From Lachnospiraceae bacterium (GTDB taxonomy: Bacteria > Bacillota > Clostridia > Lachnospirales > Lachnospiraceae), in NCBI GenBank assembly GCA_015056905.1, contig SVFI01000019.1, positions 1 to 48,199 of the forward strand: a stretch of DNA of 48,199 nt, read 5' to 3'. How positions within the stretch are numbered: the stretch's first letter is position 1; each line of letters opens with the position of its first letter. Of the stretch, positions 26,939-37,438 are shown piece after piece. Below the pieces are notes generated by a model. The model saw only the letters and a list, made by a program, of their open reading frames with translations. It did not search any database and was not told the origin of the DNA. The position numbers and the translations under genes were made by a program.

Positions 26939-28093
26939 TTAGTGCCTCGTGTACTTGCGAAGCATCGGCAATATTTCATTCAGACATCTCAAAGTATAAT
27001 CCAGTTCTTCCCTTGTTGTAAAGATGCTGAAACTGAATCGTATCGTTGAATCCAGCATATCCTGCGCCACACCCATACCTGCGAGCGTCGCACTCACCGT
27101 GTGTTTATTGGATGCGCAGGCGCTTCCCGCAGACACATACACACCTCTGTCTTCCAGCGCATGCAAAAGCACTTCGCTCCGCACCCCTGCAAACGACACA
27201 CTCACAATATGCGGTGCACCATCCTCATACAGCGGACCATTCACTTTTACATTGCTGATCTGCAATACTCCATCCGTAAAATGACGTTTCAGCCGATACA
27301 GATTTTCTACGTCCTTTGCAAGGTCTCGGTAAATGAGCTCGCAGGCCTTACCGATTCCTGCTATGCCCGGTACATTTTCCGTTCCGGAACGCATACCCTT
27401 CTGCTGCCCACCGCCAAATACAATCGGTTTGATTTTTACATGCTCGTCAATGTATAAAAATCCGGTTCCCTTCGGACCGTGAATCTTATGTCCGCTGACG
27501 GACAGCATGTCAATATTACTTTTTTTCGGCAAAATTCTGTATTTTCCGAAACTCTGTACTGCATCGACATGAAACAGTGTTTTCGGATTTATTTTCTTAA
27601 TCAGAACCCCTGCCTCCTCTATCGGTTGCACAGCTCCGACCTCGTTATTTACATGCATAATCGAAACAAGAATCGTATCCGGCCGAATGGCTCTCTCGAG
27701 TTCCTCAAGTCGGATTATCCCCTGCTTATCCACCGAAAGATAGGTGACCTCATAGCCAATGGACTCAAGATATTCCATAGTCTGTATCACCGCCGGATGT
27801 TCAATCTTCGTGGTAATCAAATGCCTTCCGGCGCGGCTGTTGGCACTTGCAGCACCCATCAGCGCCCAGTTATCCGATTCTGTACCGCCGGATGTGTAAA
27901 AGATTTCCTTTTCCTGTACTTTTAATATCTTAGCAATCGTCTCTTTCGACTTCTTGATATATTTTTCTGCTTCAACGCCTTTCAGATGCATGCTGGAAGA
28001 GTTTCCGTAATCCTCATACATCACACGGCTTACCAGTTCCACCACTTCACTCTGTGCTCTTGTCGTCGCGGAATTATCCAAATAGATTTCCAT
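26939..28093 (-). CDS. Cysteine desulfurase, NifZ/IscS-like
   Basis: A PLP enzyme that removes sulfur from cysteine and passes it on as persulfide. The 384 residues include LDNSATTR, the PLP lysine in SGHKIHGPKGTGF and the catalytic cysteine in GSACASNKHT. Because thiI follows 17 bases later, this is best read as the dedicated sulfur donor for tRNA thiolation (NifZ in B. subtilis) rather than a general Fe-S assembly enzyme. Start at ATG 28093. Confidence 0.92.
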   Translation of the reverse strand: MEIYLDNSATTRAQSEVVELVSRVMYEDYGNSSSMHLKGVEAEKYIKKSKETIAKILKVQEKEIFYTSGGTESDNWALMGAASANSRAGRHLITTKIEHPAVIQTMEYLESIGYEVTYLSVDKQGIIRLEELERAIRPDTILVSIMHVNNEVGAVQPIEEAGVLIKKINPKTLFHVDAVQSFGKYRILPKKSNIDMLSVSGHKIHGPKGTGFLYIDEHVKIKPIVFGGGQQKGMRSGTENVPGIAGIGKACELIYRDLAKDVENLYRLKRHFTDGVLQISNVKVNGPLYEDGAPHIVSVSFAGVRSEVLLHALEDRGVYVSAGSACASNKHTVSATLAGMGVAQDMLDSTIRFSFSIFTTREELDYTLRCLNEILPMLRKYTRH

Positions 28094-28172
28094 TTCAAGC
28101 CTTCCTTTCAGCTTTTTGTCCTTTTATATCATATGCCCTGACAACTTTTGTCGTGCAAGGACGAAAAAAAGT

Positions 28173-28922
28173 CTACGCCTCTTTCCCTTCCAGTTCATAC
28201 ATAAGGATAGACAGCATCGTCATACCCGCCGTCTCCGTGCGCAAAATCCGTTTACCCAGGGTAACCGGACTAAATCCGTTCTCTGTTGCAAACGCAATTT
28301 CCTCCTCCGCAAAACCACCTTCCGGTCCGATGAACACAGCCACCAACTGTCCGGGCTTTATCGCTCTGATGATTTCTCTTGTGTAAGACATATCTTCTGC
28401 CATCTCATACGGAATGAGCTTTACATCCGCCTCTCCAACTTTTTGCACAGCCTCTTTAAAACTCATTACGTTTGTTATCTGAGGAATACAGGCGCGTTTG
28501 CTCTGCTTTGCTGCCGCTTCGGCAATGGACTGCCAACGCGCAAGCTTGCTCTTTTCCTTCTTCGCATCAATCTTTACAACCGCTCGTTTCGTCGCGACCG
28601 GAATTACTTCATGCACACCCAGCTCGACCGCCTTCTGGATAATCAGTTCCATCTTGTCCGCCTTCGGAAGCCCCTGAAAGAGATACACCTTGACCGGAAG
28701 TTCCACCGCATCCTCCTTTACAAAGCGCAGCTCGCACAGAATCTCATCCTCGCCGAGCATCAAAATACCACAACGGTATTCTTTTCCGTCAATACCGTTG
28801 CTGACTGCAATCTCCTCGCCCTCTTTCATGCGAAGCACATTTTTAATATGATTGACATCTTTACCCGTAATCGATACACGGTTCCCCGCAATTGCTTCCG
28901 GTTCTACAAAAAACTGATACAT
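28173..28922 (-). CDS. rsmE: 16S rRNA m3U1498 methyltransferase RsmE
   Basis: RsmE methylates uridine 1498 of 16S rRNA. The 249-residue protein shows the SPOUT knot region (VFIGPEGGFAEEE, VTLGKRILRTETAG) and an N-terminal PUA-like domain (HIKNVLRMKEGEEI). It follows prmA by 31 bases, a common Firmicute pairing. Start ATG 28922. Confidence 0.96.
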   Translation of the reverse strand: MYQFFVEPEAIAGNRVSITGKDVNHIKNVLRMKEGEEIAVSNGIDGKEYRCGILMLGEDEILCELRFVKEDAVELPVKVYLFQGLPKADKMELIIQKAVELGVHEVIPVATKRAVVKIDAKKEKSKLARWQSIAEAAAKQSKRACIPQITNVMSFKEAVQKVGEADVKLIPYEMAEDMSYTREIIRAIKPGQLVAVFIGPEGGFAEEEIAFATENGFSPVTLGKRILRTETAGMTMLSILMYELEGKEA

Positions 28923-28953
28923 GTCTTTCTCCTGTCGCCTCTCCTTGATTAGC

Positions 28954-30018
28954 CTATGCTAACTTCCGCGCCGTCACGCTCATCCACTCACCCTGCTGTG
29001 TCACTTCAACGACTTCCATCCCCGCATCCGTTGCAGCCCTCTGCACAAGGCCTTCTTTTCCGTTGATAATTCCGGACGTAATATAAATTCCGCCCGGCTT
29101 TAACTGATTGACAATGACAGGTGTCAGCGGAACTAAAACCTCTGCGAGAATGTTTGCCACCACAATGTCATACTTTTCATAACCGACTCTGTCCTGAATT
29201 TCCTTGTCGGAAATAATATTTCCTATCATCATTTCAAATTTATCCGGCGAAATACCGTTCATTTCCATATTTTCGGCCACCGCCGGCTCCGCACACGGAT
29301 CAAGATCCGTTCCGACCGCAGACTTAATTCCGTACATCAGAGAAACAATCGCCAAAATCCCGCTGCCTGTTCCCACGTCCAAAAGCTTCGTTTCCGGCGT
29401 GATAAATTTCTTAAGCTGTCGGATACAGAGCTGGGTTGTCTCGTGCATACCCGTTCCGAACGCTGTCCCCGGGTCAATATGAAGCACTTTTTTACCCTTA
29501 TCCTCCTCGCGCACCTCTTCCCACGATGGTGTTACGAGCAAATCATCAATGTAAAACTGGTGAAAAAACTGTTTCCAGTTGTTCATCCAATCGATATCCT
29601 CTGTCTCCGAAACCGTAACCGTTCCCTCGCCAATATCCATGAACATGCGCAAATCATCAAGCTCACGTTTCATGTCTTCCACGAGCGCATCGATGTCTAC
29701 ATGTTGCCCCGTGCTAACTGCAAAATAGGAGTTATCCACACCGTCGGAAAGTCCGGCAGTAATGCCTGTTGCCTCCGCTGCCGCGTCCCCCTCAGTGCCT
29801 TCCTCTTCCGGAACTTCCACAAAAAAGCTGACGTACGCCACGCCGTCATTCTCCGGTGCATCCGGCAGAATATCAACAAACATCTGCTCCTTCTCCCAAG
29901 CCGTAAGCGGTACCTTATCCTCTATTTGTGCCCCTTCCAGACCAAGGTCATACATCGTACTGATGATAATATCCTCCGCCTCCGCAAGCGTTTTAATCGT
30001 AAGTTTTGTCCATTTCAT
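28954..30018 (-). CDS. prmA: Ribosomal protein L11 methyltransferase PrmA
   Basis: PrmA trimethylates lysines and the N-terminus of ribosomal protein L11. Key motifs are HIDPGTAFGTGMHETTQLC, LLDVGTGSGILAI and VANILAEVL. At 354 residues it is longer than the usual 295-320, mainly from an acidic insertion near 75-110 (EEEGTEGDAAAEATG). I place the start at ATG 30018 (MKWTKLTIKT) because GAGG lies eight bases upstream; the longer reading from 30075 enters the upstream gene. It lies 13 bases from the DUF3592 gene. Confidence 0.94.
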   Translation of the reverse strand: MKWTKLTIKTLAEAEDIIISTMYDLGLEGAQIEDKVPLTAWEKEQMFVDILPDAPENDGVAYVSFFVEVPEEEGTEGDAAAEATGITAGLSDGVDNSYFAVSTGQHVDIDALVEDMKRELDDLRMFMDIGEGTVTVSETEDIDWMNNWKQFFHQFYIDDLLVTPSWEEVREEDKGKKVLHIDPGTAFGTGMHETTQLCIRQLKKFITPETKLLDVGTGSGILAIVSLMYGIKSAVGTDLDPCAEPAVAENMEMNGISPDKFEMMIGNIISDKEIQDRVGYEKYDIVVANILAEVLVPLTPVIVNQLKPGGIYITSGIINGKEGLVQRAATDAGMEVVEVTQQGEWMSVTARKLA

Positions 30019-30031
30019 TTTGAATTCCTCA

Positions 30032-30739
30032 CTACATAAAATTATATACCCAAATGACCACCGCGCTAACCGCAATAAACATAATACCGATAATCAGCAT
30101 CGTATATCCGGCCGACGCAGAACTACCCGGCTCGTAAAACTGCTCCGGCTTATCAGGATTAATATAAATATCCCGATATTCTCCTGCCCACGTGTTGTTT
30201 AAGTTTGTATAAAAACCGGTATCTCTCACATAGGTCTGACCATTGTAAAAATATTCAAACACCGGGCAATAGATCATATTAGCTCTGCCATTCGTCGTAC
30301 TTCCCACACGCTGTTTTACATCCACACAGCGTCCCTGCACCACATAGGTACATTTTTTCTGTTCCTTCTTCTCAACATAAAGCATGGACAGACAAAGCAA
30401 TCCCACAATCGCAAACAATCCACACGCAATGTTCGGTATCTGTGCAATAAGCTGCTCCTGCAACGCATCACTTCCATACTGCCATATAAGTGCACACGCC
30501 GCCACCGTAAATCCAACAAGCGGAAATGTAATCACAATCGGGTGACGGAATCCTTGTTTTATCTCATTTACCAGCGCCGCCATTCCGATTACAATAAAAT
30601 ACTGTCCAAAAATCGCCAGCGCCCATCCGCCCTGTCCTGACTTCGCAGTCAAGAGAAGTCCTGCAATCGACGCCACAAACCATATGATAAATACGATAGA
30701 TATTGCCCACTGCGCAGGCGTATATTGTTTTTGATTCAT
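30032..30739 (-). CDS. DUF3592 membrane protein
   Basis: The 235-residue protein has four or five hydrophobic segments: two near the start (WAISIVFIIWFVAS, FGQYFIVIGMAALV), two before a central extramembrane domain, and one at the C-terminus. The central domain (about residues 140-200: CPVFEYFYNGQTYV, YINPDKPEQFYEPG) is the DUF3592 pattern, found in surface or transport-linked proteins without known activity. ATG 30739 has GGGGG upstream and a promoter at 30770-30798; an in-frame reading from 30859 runs through this promoter and is rejected. It heads the transcript running into prmA and rsmE. Confidence 0.8.
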   Translation of the reverse strand: MNQKQYTPAQWAISIVFIIWFVASIAGLLLTAKSGQGGWALAIFGQYFIVIGMAALVNEIKQGFRHPIVITFPLVGFTVAACALIWQYGSDALQEQLIAQIPNIACGLFAIVGLLCLSMLYVEKKEQKKCTYVVQGRCVDVKQRVGSTTNGRANMIYCPVFEYFYNGQTYVRDTGFYTNLNNTWAGEYRDIYINPDKPEQFYEPGSSASAGYTMLIIGIMFIAVSAVVIWVYNFM

Positions 30740-30769
30740 ACAAAGTCCCCCTTGCTCAATTCGCCGCTC

Positions 30770-30798
30770 ATTATACCATATTTTCAGCGATGCTACAA
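30770..30798 (-). promoter_or_regulatory. SigA-type promoter for DUF3592-prmA-rsmE
   Basis: TTGTAG, 17 bases, TATAAT on the minus strand, 31 bases before the ATG. Perfect -10 and ideal spacing. Confidence 0.75.
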
Positions 30799-30872
30799 CT
30801 TGTGCACCTTGAAAATAAGCACTATCTTCTCGCACGGGCCACTTTGACATTATTGTCACTTTTTGTTTTCAC

Positions 30873-30901
30873 AAAAAAAGATTGTCCCTACCGGAACAAT
30901 C
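30873..30901 (-). terminator. Terminator overlapping the dnaJ stop codon
   Basis: GATTGTTCC-loop-GGACAATC followed by TTTTTTT on the minus strand. The 5' arm is formed by the last codons of dnaJ (GGATTGTTCCGG, then TAG), so coding sequence and terminator overlap. It ends the heat-shock operon before the DUF3592 gene. Confidence 0.85.
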
Positions 30902-32096
30902 CTTTTTTCTTCTTTGATCCCTTGCCGCCGGAATCTTTCGGATCCTTTTGGTCTTTGGAATCATTATTTTTCTTGTTTTCTGTGTACTCCTTTACTGCCT
31001 CAAGGGAATTTCCTGTTTCCGCATCGAACTTGCGGAGCAGTTCTTTGGCCTCGCTTGACATCTTTTCAGGAACCTGTACCACAAGTGTCACATAATGGTC
31101 ACCGCGTACATTTTTATCCCGCAGGGAAGGAACACCTTTGCCCTTCAGGCGCACTTTCGTGTCGGTCTGTGTACCTGCTTTGACATCATAAACAACTCTG
31201 CCGTCCACAGTATCAATCAAAATCTCACCGCCGAGCGCTGCAATCGCAAACGACACCGGAACGGTGGAATAAATATTGTAATCCTGTCTCTGGAAAATAG
31301 GATGGCGCTGTACCATAACCTCGACAAGAAGATCTCCTCTCGGTCCTCCATTAACACCCGGCTCTCCTTTTCCGGGAATACGGATACTCTGTCCATGGTC
31401 GATACCGGCCGGAATCGTCACTAAAATCTTCTTGCGGTTTGATACATAACCGCTTCCATGACAGTCCGTACATTTTTCTTTGATTACCTGACCGCTTCCG
31501 CCACAATCCGGACATGTCTGCACATTGCGGACCGTACCGAAGAATGACTGCTGGGTAAATACTACCTGACCTTTTCCGCCGCACTTCGTACACGTCGTCT
31601 TGCTCGTACCCGGCTTGGCACCGCTTCCTTTACATGTCGGGCAGCTATCCTTGAGCGTCAGCTCAATTTCTTTCTCAACGCCGAAAACCGCTTCTTCAAA
31701 AGTAATACGGACACTTGTACGGACATTGGCTCCTTTCATCGGACCATTGCTTGCACGGCGGCTTCTTCCGCCGCCGAACATATCTCCAAAGAGATCCCCG
31801 AAAATATCCGTAAAATCTGCACCGCTGAAGTCAAAGCCGCCGAAGCCTCCACCTCCGCCGCCTTGCTCAAACGCAGCATGACCAAACTGGTCATACTGAC
31901 GTTTCTTTTCCGGATCACTTAAAATGGCGTACGCCTCGGAGGCTTCCTTAAACTTTTTCTCCGCCTCCTGGTCGCCCGGATTCATATCCGGATGATACTT
32001 TTTGGCAAGTGCTCTGTATGCTTTTTTAATCGCCGCATCATCGGCATTTTTATCTACGCCTAAGACTTCATAATAGTCTCGTTTCTGCTCTGCCAT
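30888..32096 (-). CDS. dnaJ: Chaperone protein DnaJ
   Basis: The type I Hsp40 co-chaperone that stimulates DnaK ATPase. The 402 residues show the J domain with the HPD tripeptide ([11 protein letters not shown]), a Gly/Phe-rich segment ([10 protein letters not shown]), four CxxCxGxG zinc repeats ([32 protein letters not shown]), and client-binding beta domains. The C-terminus adds a charged tail ([16 protein letters not shown]), longer than in E. coli. It starts at 32096, nine bases after dnaK. Confidence 0.97.
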   Translation of the reverse strand: MAEQKRDYYEVLGVDKNADDAAIKKAYRALAKKYHPDMNPGDQEAEKKFKEASEAYAILSDPEKKRQYDQFGHAAFEQGGGGGGFGGFDFSGADFTDIFGDLFGDMFGGGRSRRASNGPMKGANVRTSVRITFEEAVFGVEKEIELTLKDSCPTCKGSGAKPGTSKTTCTKCGGKGQVVFTQQSFFGTVRNVQTCPDCGGSGQVIKEKCTDCHGSGYVSNRKKILVTIPAGIDHGQSIRIPGKGEPGVNGGPRGDLLVEVMVQRHPIFQRQDYNIYSTVPVSFAIAALGGEILIDTVDGRVVYDVKAGTQTDTKVRLKGKGVPSLRDKNVRGDHYVTLVVQVPEKMSSEAKELLRKFDAETGNSLEAVKEYTENKKNNDSKDQKDPKDSGGKGSKKKKGLFR

Positions 32097-32105
32097 AACG
32101 ATTTA

Positions 32106-33995
<1,890 letters not shown>

Positions 33996-34047
33996 TTATA
34001 TGAATGTTCATTGTTTCCATTTTATTCTTGTCAGCAACTGCTAACCA

Positions 34048-34686
34048 CTATTGCACAACCGCTACCATGCTGTGACGAAGTACCGTATCACGGTACATAT
34101 ATCCTTTCATCAGCTCTTGTGCCACAAAGCCTGATTCGTATTCCTCGCTCTCCACCTGCATCACCGCATTGTGGAAGTCCGGATTGAATTCCGTTCCGAC
34201 CGCCTCAATCGGTTTTACGCCGAGCGATTCAAGCTCTGTCATCATCTGTTTATAAATCATCTGCATTCCGTCCGCAAATGCTTTCTCTCCATCGCTTGGC
34301 ACCGTCATCAATCCTCTCTCAAAGTTATCAACGACCGGCAAGATTTTCTCGAGTACATTTTTGGCTCCCATGTCAAACATCTGAGCCTTTTCTTTCTCAG
34401 TACGGTTGCGGAAGTTCTCAAACTCAGCAAGCTGGCGCTTTACTTTGTCCTCAAGCTCCTCAATCTTCTCTTTGGACTTGTCTTTCTCTTTTTTCTTTTT
34501 GTCTTTTCCAAAAATTTTGGACCCTTTCTCGTCCTCTTCCTTCTCCGAAGTCTCCTGCGCTTCTTCTGTTGCCTCGGTCACTTCCTCTGCAACTTCTTCT
34601 ACTGTTTCTTTTTCGTCTTCTTTCGCTGCAGCCTCCTGCGCATCCTTAATTGCCTGCTTTACTGCATCTTCTTTTTTATCTGCCAT
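34048..34686 (-). CDS. grpE: Nucleotide exchange factor GrpE
   Basis: GrpE releases ADP from DnaK. The 212-residue protein has a long charged N-terminus (to about residue 70, rich in Glu and Lys), a long coiled-coil helix (KIEELEDKVKRQLAEFENFRNR), and the beta domain (FNPDFHNAVMQVES, GYMYRDTVLRHSMVAV). AAAGGA precedes the ATG, 17 bases after hrcA. Confidence 0.96.
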   Translation of the reverse strand: MADKKEDAVKQAIKDAQEAAAKEDEKETVEEVAEEVTEATEEAQETSEKEEDEKGSKIFGKDKKKKEKDKSKEKIEELEDKVKRQLAEFENFRNRTEKEKAQMFDMGAKNVLEKILPVVDNFERGLMTVPSDGEKAFADGMQMIYKQMMTELESLGVKPIEAVGTEFNPDFHNAVMQVESEEYESGFVAQELMKGYMYRDTVLRHSMVAVVQ

Positions 34687-34703
34687 TTTATCATTCCTTT
34701 CGG

Positions 34704-35738
34704 CTATTCATTTTTGTCATAAAGATTATCCAGCTGATGCATCAGCCCTTTAAGAGAATCGACTACTTTTTCGTAGTCCATACGTTTTGGTCCTATGATA
34801 CCAATAGTTCCCCGCATACCTTCTCCCAACTCGTAAGTCGCTGTAACAACACTACAATCTTTGATGGTCGAAACCGGTGACTCCTCGCCAATGTACACCT
34901 GTATTCCTCTGCTTTCCGAATTGGTAAGCGTCTCCTTCACCAGAGAACCCAACATCTGTTTTTCCTCAAATGCATCGATGATTTCACTTGCTTTTTGGTT
35001 ATCTGCAAGCTCCGGATAGCGGAAAATATTTTTGGCTCCCGAAGTATAAATCTCCAGTTCCTCATCTTCGCCCTTAATTGCATCTGCCACAGCATCAATC
35101 ACATTGCTGATAATGTCCTCATGCACACCCGCCTGCTGTTTTAATCGTGCAATCATCGCAAGATTAATTTCCGAAATGGAAAGTCCGCCAAGAGAACTGT
35201 TCAACATAATATTCAACTTTAGGATTGTCTCATCATCCAGATAATCATCCACATGAATAATATTGTTTTTTATAATGTTCCCTTCTACCATAATAACCGC
35301 AATCAACTGATGCTTATCCACTCTTGATAGCTGAATAAATTTTACTTTATTCCCCTGCACAGCCGGTGCGGAAATCATCGCCGCATAATTCGTGTCATTA
35401 GCCAAAACCTTAGCTACACGCTTTAGCATAGCGTCCATTTTTTCCTCTTTTTCAAGAAGAAGCTCTTTCATCTCGTTAACTTCTTTTTCCTTCTCTGCCA
35501 TCATCGTATCAACATATAGCCGATATCCTTTATCGGAAGGGATTCGCCCCGCCGACGTGTGCGGCTGAAGAATATATCCGAGTTCTTCCAAATCTGCCAT
35601 TTCATTCCGAATCGTCGCAGAACTGAGATTTAAATCCGTATACTTTGAAATGGTACGGCTTCCAACCGGTTCGCCTGTCTCAAGGTAATTGCGCACAATT
35701 GCCTGCAGAATCTTCATTTTTCTTGCATCGATTTCCAC
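34704..35738 (-). CDS. hrcA: Heat-inducible transcription repressor HrcA
   Basis: HrcA binds the CIRCE operator and represses the dnaK and groE operons. The 344-residue protein has the N-terminal winged helix (KMKILQAIVRNYLETGEPVGSRTISK, LSSATIRNEMADLEELGY), the C-terminal dimerisation domain and the GPKRMDYEKV motif near its end. I start it at GTG 35738 (EIDARKMKILQ) because GGGGTG lies six bases upstream. The in-frame codon at 35768 falls within the CIRCE sequence itself, so it cannot be the intended start. Confidence 0.96.
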   Translation of the reverse strand: MEIDARKMKILQAIVRNYLETGEPVGSRTISKYTDLNLSSATIRNEMADLEELGYILQPHTSAGRIPSDKGYRLYVDTMMAEKEKEVNEMKELLLEKEEKMDAMLKRVAKVLANDTNYAAMISAPAVQGNKVKFIQLSRVDKHQLIAVIMVEGNIIKNNIIHVDDYLDDETILKLNIMLNSSLGGLSISEINLAMIARLKQQAGVHEDIISNVIDAVADAIKGEDEELEIYTSGAKNIFRYPELADNQKASEIIDAFEEKQMLGSLVKETLTNSESRGIQVYIGEESPVSTIKDCSVVTATYELGEGMRGTIGIIGPKRMDYEKVVDSLKGLMHQLDNLYDKNE

Positions 35739-35761
35739 CGTATCACCCCTTTCTTCACTTG

Positions 35762-35788
35762 TTAGCACTCATTTAATTCGAGTGCTAA
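35762..35788 (-). promoter_or_regulatory. CIRCE operator of the hrcA operon
   Basis: TTAGCACTC, nine bases, GAGTGCTAA: a perfect match to the CIRCE inverted repeat bound by HrcA. It lies between the promoter and the hrcA GTG, in the untranslated leader, giving autoregulated heat-shock control of hrcA-grpE-dnaK-dnaJ. Confidence 0.98.
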
Positions 35789-35802
35789 CATTTACTATCA
35801 TA

Positions 35803-35831
35803 GTTATAACACCCGACCTTTCCATTGTCAA
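35803..35831 (-). promoter_or_regulatory. SigA-type promoter of the hrcA operon
   Basis: TTGACA (perfect), 17 bases, TATAAC on the minus strand, just upstream of CIRCE so that bound HrcA would cover the start of transcription. Confidence 0.85.
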
Positions 35832-35861
35832 CAGAATTGCCGGAAAAGAATTCTAAAAAAA

Positions 35862-35902
35862 ATATAAAAAGAGAGCCGACCACACAATTGTGCGTCGACT
35901 CT
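35862..35902 (-). terminator. Terminator of the DUF6465 gene
   Basis: A 9-bp stem (35872-35880 with 35894-35902, one G-U pair) with an extra palindrome CACAATTGTG in its loop, followed on the minus strand by CTTTTTATATTTTTTTT. It lies 32 bases after the stop codon. Confidence 0.85.
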
Positions 35903-35933
35903 GAATTTTTTAATCTTATGTATCGTAACTTAA

Positions 35934-36404
35934 TTAGATAGCAAAGCTTCCTGTTACTTCTCCGTTGATTACGTAGTAAACTGCGCTCTCTTCCGGTTTT
36001 ACATATAACTCAACTGCTTTGAAATCAGCCACTTTCTTACCAAGGTCATACTGCCATACATCTTTCGCAATTTTTACGAAATCTTCTGTTTTATATTCTT
36101 TGCCGTCGAACTGTAAGCTAACGCTTGCTTTTACTTCAGCTTTCTTTGCAGGTGCCTTCTTAGCTGTTGTAGCTTTCTTTGCAGGTGCTTTCTTAGCTGT
36201 TTCTTTCTTTACTGTTTCTTTTTTCGCCGGCTCAGCTTTTTTAGCTGGAGCTGCTTTCTTTGCAGGTGCTTTCTTAGCTGTTTCTTTTTTTGCTGTTTCT
36301 TTCTTCACTTCTGCTTTTACTTCTTTTACTTCAGCTGCTTTTGTAGCTGCTACTGCTTTTGCAACCGGCTTAGCTGTTGCTGCTGCTTTCTTAACGTCTG
36401 CCAT
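35934..36404 (-). CDS. Lys/Ala/Pro-rich histone-like protein with DUF6465 domain
   Basis: The 156-residue protein has two parts. Residues about 5-95 are low-complexity repeats of AKK, KKETAKK and APAKKA units, similar to histone H1 tails and bacterial histone-like proteins, and suggest nucleic-acid binding. Residues about 98-156 are a folded domain (SLQFDGKEYKTEDFVKIAKDVW and on) found in Lachnospiraceae as DUF6465. I place the start at ATG 36404 (MADVKK) because GGAAGGAG lies upstream; the reading from 36434 adds ten residues. It is a single-gene unit with a strong promoter, so probably abundant. The DNA-binding function is inferred from composition. Confidence 0.8.
   Translation of the reverse strand: MADVKKAAATAKPVAKAVAATKAAEVKEVKAEVKKETAKKETAKKAPAKKAAPAKKAEPAKKETVKKETAKKAPAKKATTAKKAPAKKAEVKASVSLQFDGKEYKTEDFVKIAKDVWQYDLGKKVADFKAVELYVKPEESAVYYVINGEVTGSFAI
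36126..36332 (-). repeat. Degenerate in-frame repeat coding AKK/APAKKA units
   Basis: The DNA encoding residues about 25-93 of the DUF6465 protein is made of imperfect repeats such as GCAGGTGCTTTCTTAGCTG on the plus strand, alternating with TTTCTTTTTTTGCTG. Unit order is irregular, so repeat number may vary between strains through slippage. Confidence 0.7.
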
Positions 36405-36485
36405 TGTGATTACTCCTTCCACACTGTTATTCAAACAATTATCATAAATGTGTTTGATGCGTTTTCGTTTATTTTTTACGCGTTA

Positions 36486-36514
36486 ACTATAACTCACTTT
36501 TTGCAAAGTGTCAA
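36486..36514 (-). promoter_or_regulatory. Strong SigA-type promoter of the DUF6465 gene
   Basis: TTGACA (perfect), 17 bases, TATAGT on the minus strand, with a leader of about 75 bases before the ATG. Confidence 0.85.
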
Positions 36515-36571
36515 ATTTTTTCACCCAAAACCCTTGCAAATACTGCGTTTTCTCTGTTTTGTACAAAAAAA

Positions 36572-37408
36572 TCAAAGTTTTACGAAAAAATATATCAATA
36601 ATACTGCACCGAGAACGATTCTATAAACACCGAATGGGATAAAATCGTGCTTTTTGATGTAACTCATGAGCAGTTTTATGACCAAAACCGACACAATGAA
36701 GGCAGAAATACATCCTGTTACAAGTATGATAATCTCCGCAGAAGTAAATGCCAGCCCCTCCATCATAAACTTCATAAGCTTCAAAAGACTTGCTCCGCAC
36801 ATAACCGGAATCGCAAGATAAAATGTAAATTCCGCCGCCACAACACGCGATACAGAGAGCAAAAGTGCCCCGACAATCGTCGCCCCCGAGCGTGATGTGC
36901 CCGGAAAAATCGCAGCAATCAGCTGGAATACTCCGATGAAAAGTACAGTTTTATAGCTAAGCTCCGCCACACTGTTCACTGCTGCCGCCTGCCCTTTTTT
37001 CTTTGTCTCAATTACAATAAACAAAATACCGAACACAATCAGCGCCGTTGCCACACACGGAAAATTGTACAAATATTTGTCGAGCAGGTCATCAAACAAA
37101 AGACCGACCACCGCAGCCGGAACGCATGCAATCAGTATCTTAACCCAGAGAAGCAGAATGTCCTTTTTCCAGAACGGTTCGCCTTTTTTGGTCAAATTGA
37201 CAGGAAAAATATTGTTCCAATATAATATGACAACCGCCAGGATTGCGCCAAGCTGAATCACAACAAGAAACAGACTCCAGAAATCTTCCCTGACATTTAA
37301 TTTGATAAATTCATCCAAAATAATCATATGACCGGTACTGCTGATCGGAAGCCACTCCGTGATTCCTTCCACAATACCGAACAGGATTGCTTTTAAAATT
37401 TCTAACAT
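36572..37408 (-). CDS. uppP: Undecaprenyl-diphosphate phosphatase UppP (BacA)
   Basis: UppP removes a phosphate from undecaprenyl diphosphate so that the lipid carrier for peptidoglycan and other wall polymers can be reused; it also gives bacitracin resistance. The 278-residue membrane protein has the (E/Q)-rich motif GIVEGITEWLPISSTGH at the N-terminus and PGTSRSGATI in the second repeat, both catalytic. It is the last gene of the cluster that begins with the MBOAT gene. Start ATG 37408. Confidence 0.97.
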   Translation of the reverse strand: MLEILKAILFGIVEGITEWLPISSTGHMIILDEFIKLNVREDFWSLFLVVIQLGAILAVVILYWNNIFPVNLTKKGEPFWKKDILLLWVKILIACVPAAVVGLLFDDLLDKYLYNFPCVATALIVFGILFIVIETKKKGQAAAVNSVAELSYKTVLFIGVFQLIAAIFPGTSRSGATIVGALLLSVSRVVAAEFTFYLAIPVMCGASLLKLMKFMMEGLAFTSAEIIILVTGCISAFIVSVLVIKLLMSYIKKHDFIPFGVYRIVLGAVLLIYFFVKL

Positions 37409-37438
37409 TATAATAGTCCTTTCGCAATTACCCTTAGC

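Noticed and set aside
28116..28952. 278-codon plus-strand frame opposite rsmE
   Set aside because: RsmE on the minus strand is unambiguous; the plus frame shows no domain.
30740..30859. Longer DUF3592 protein starting at 30859
   Set aside because: The extra 40 codons run through a near-consensus promoter (30770-30798) and lack a ribosome binding site at the start.
35769..35933. Second CIRCE or riboswitch upstream of hrcA
   Set aside because: Only one CIRCE is present; the rest is explained by the promoter and the DUF6465 terminator.
36126..36332. Repeats as a possible CRISPR array or tandem regulatory repeats
   Set aside because: There are no spacers of equal length and the units are in-frame protein repeats.
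36019..36447. 142-codon Ala/Phe-rich plus-strand frame opposite the DUF6465 gene
   Set aside because: The hydrophobic pattern is the reverse complement of Lys/Ala codons (TTT/GCT), not a membrane protein.
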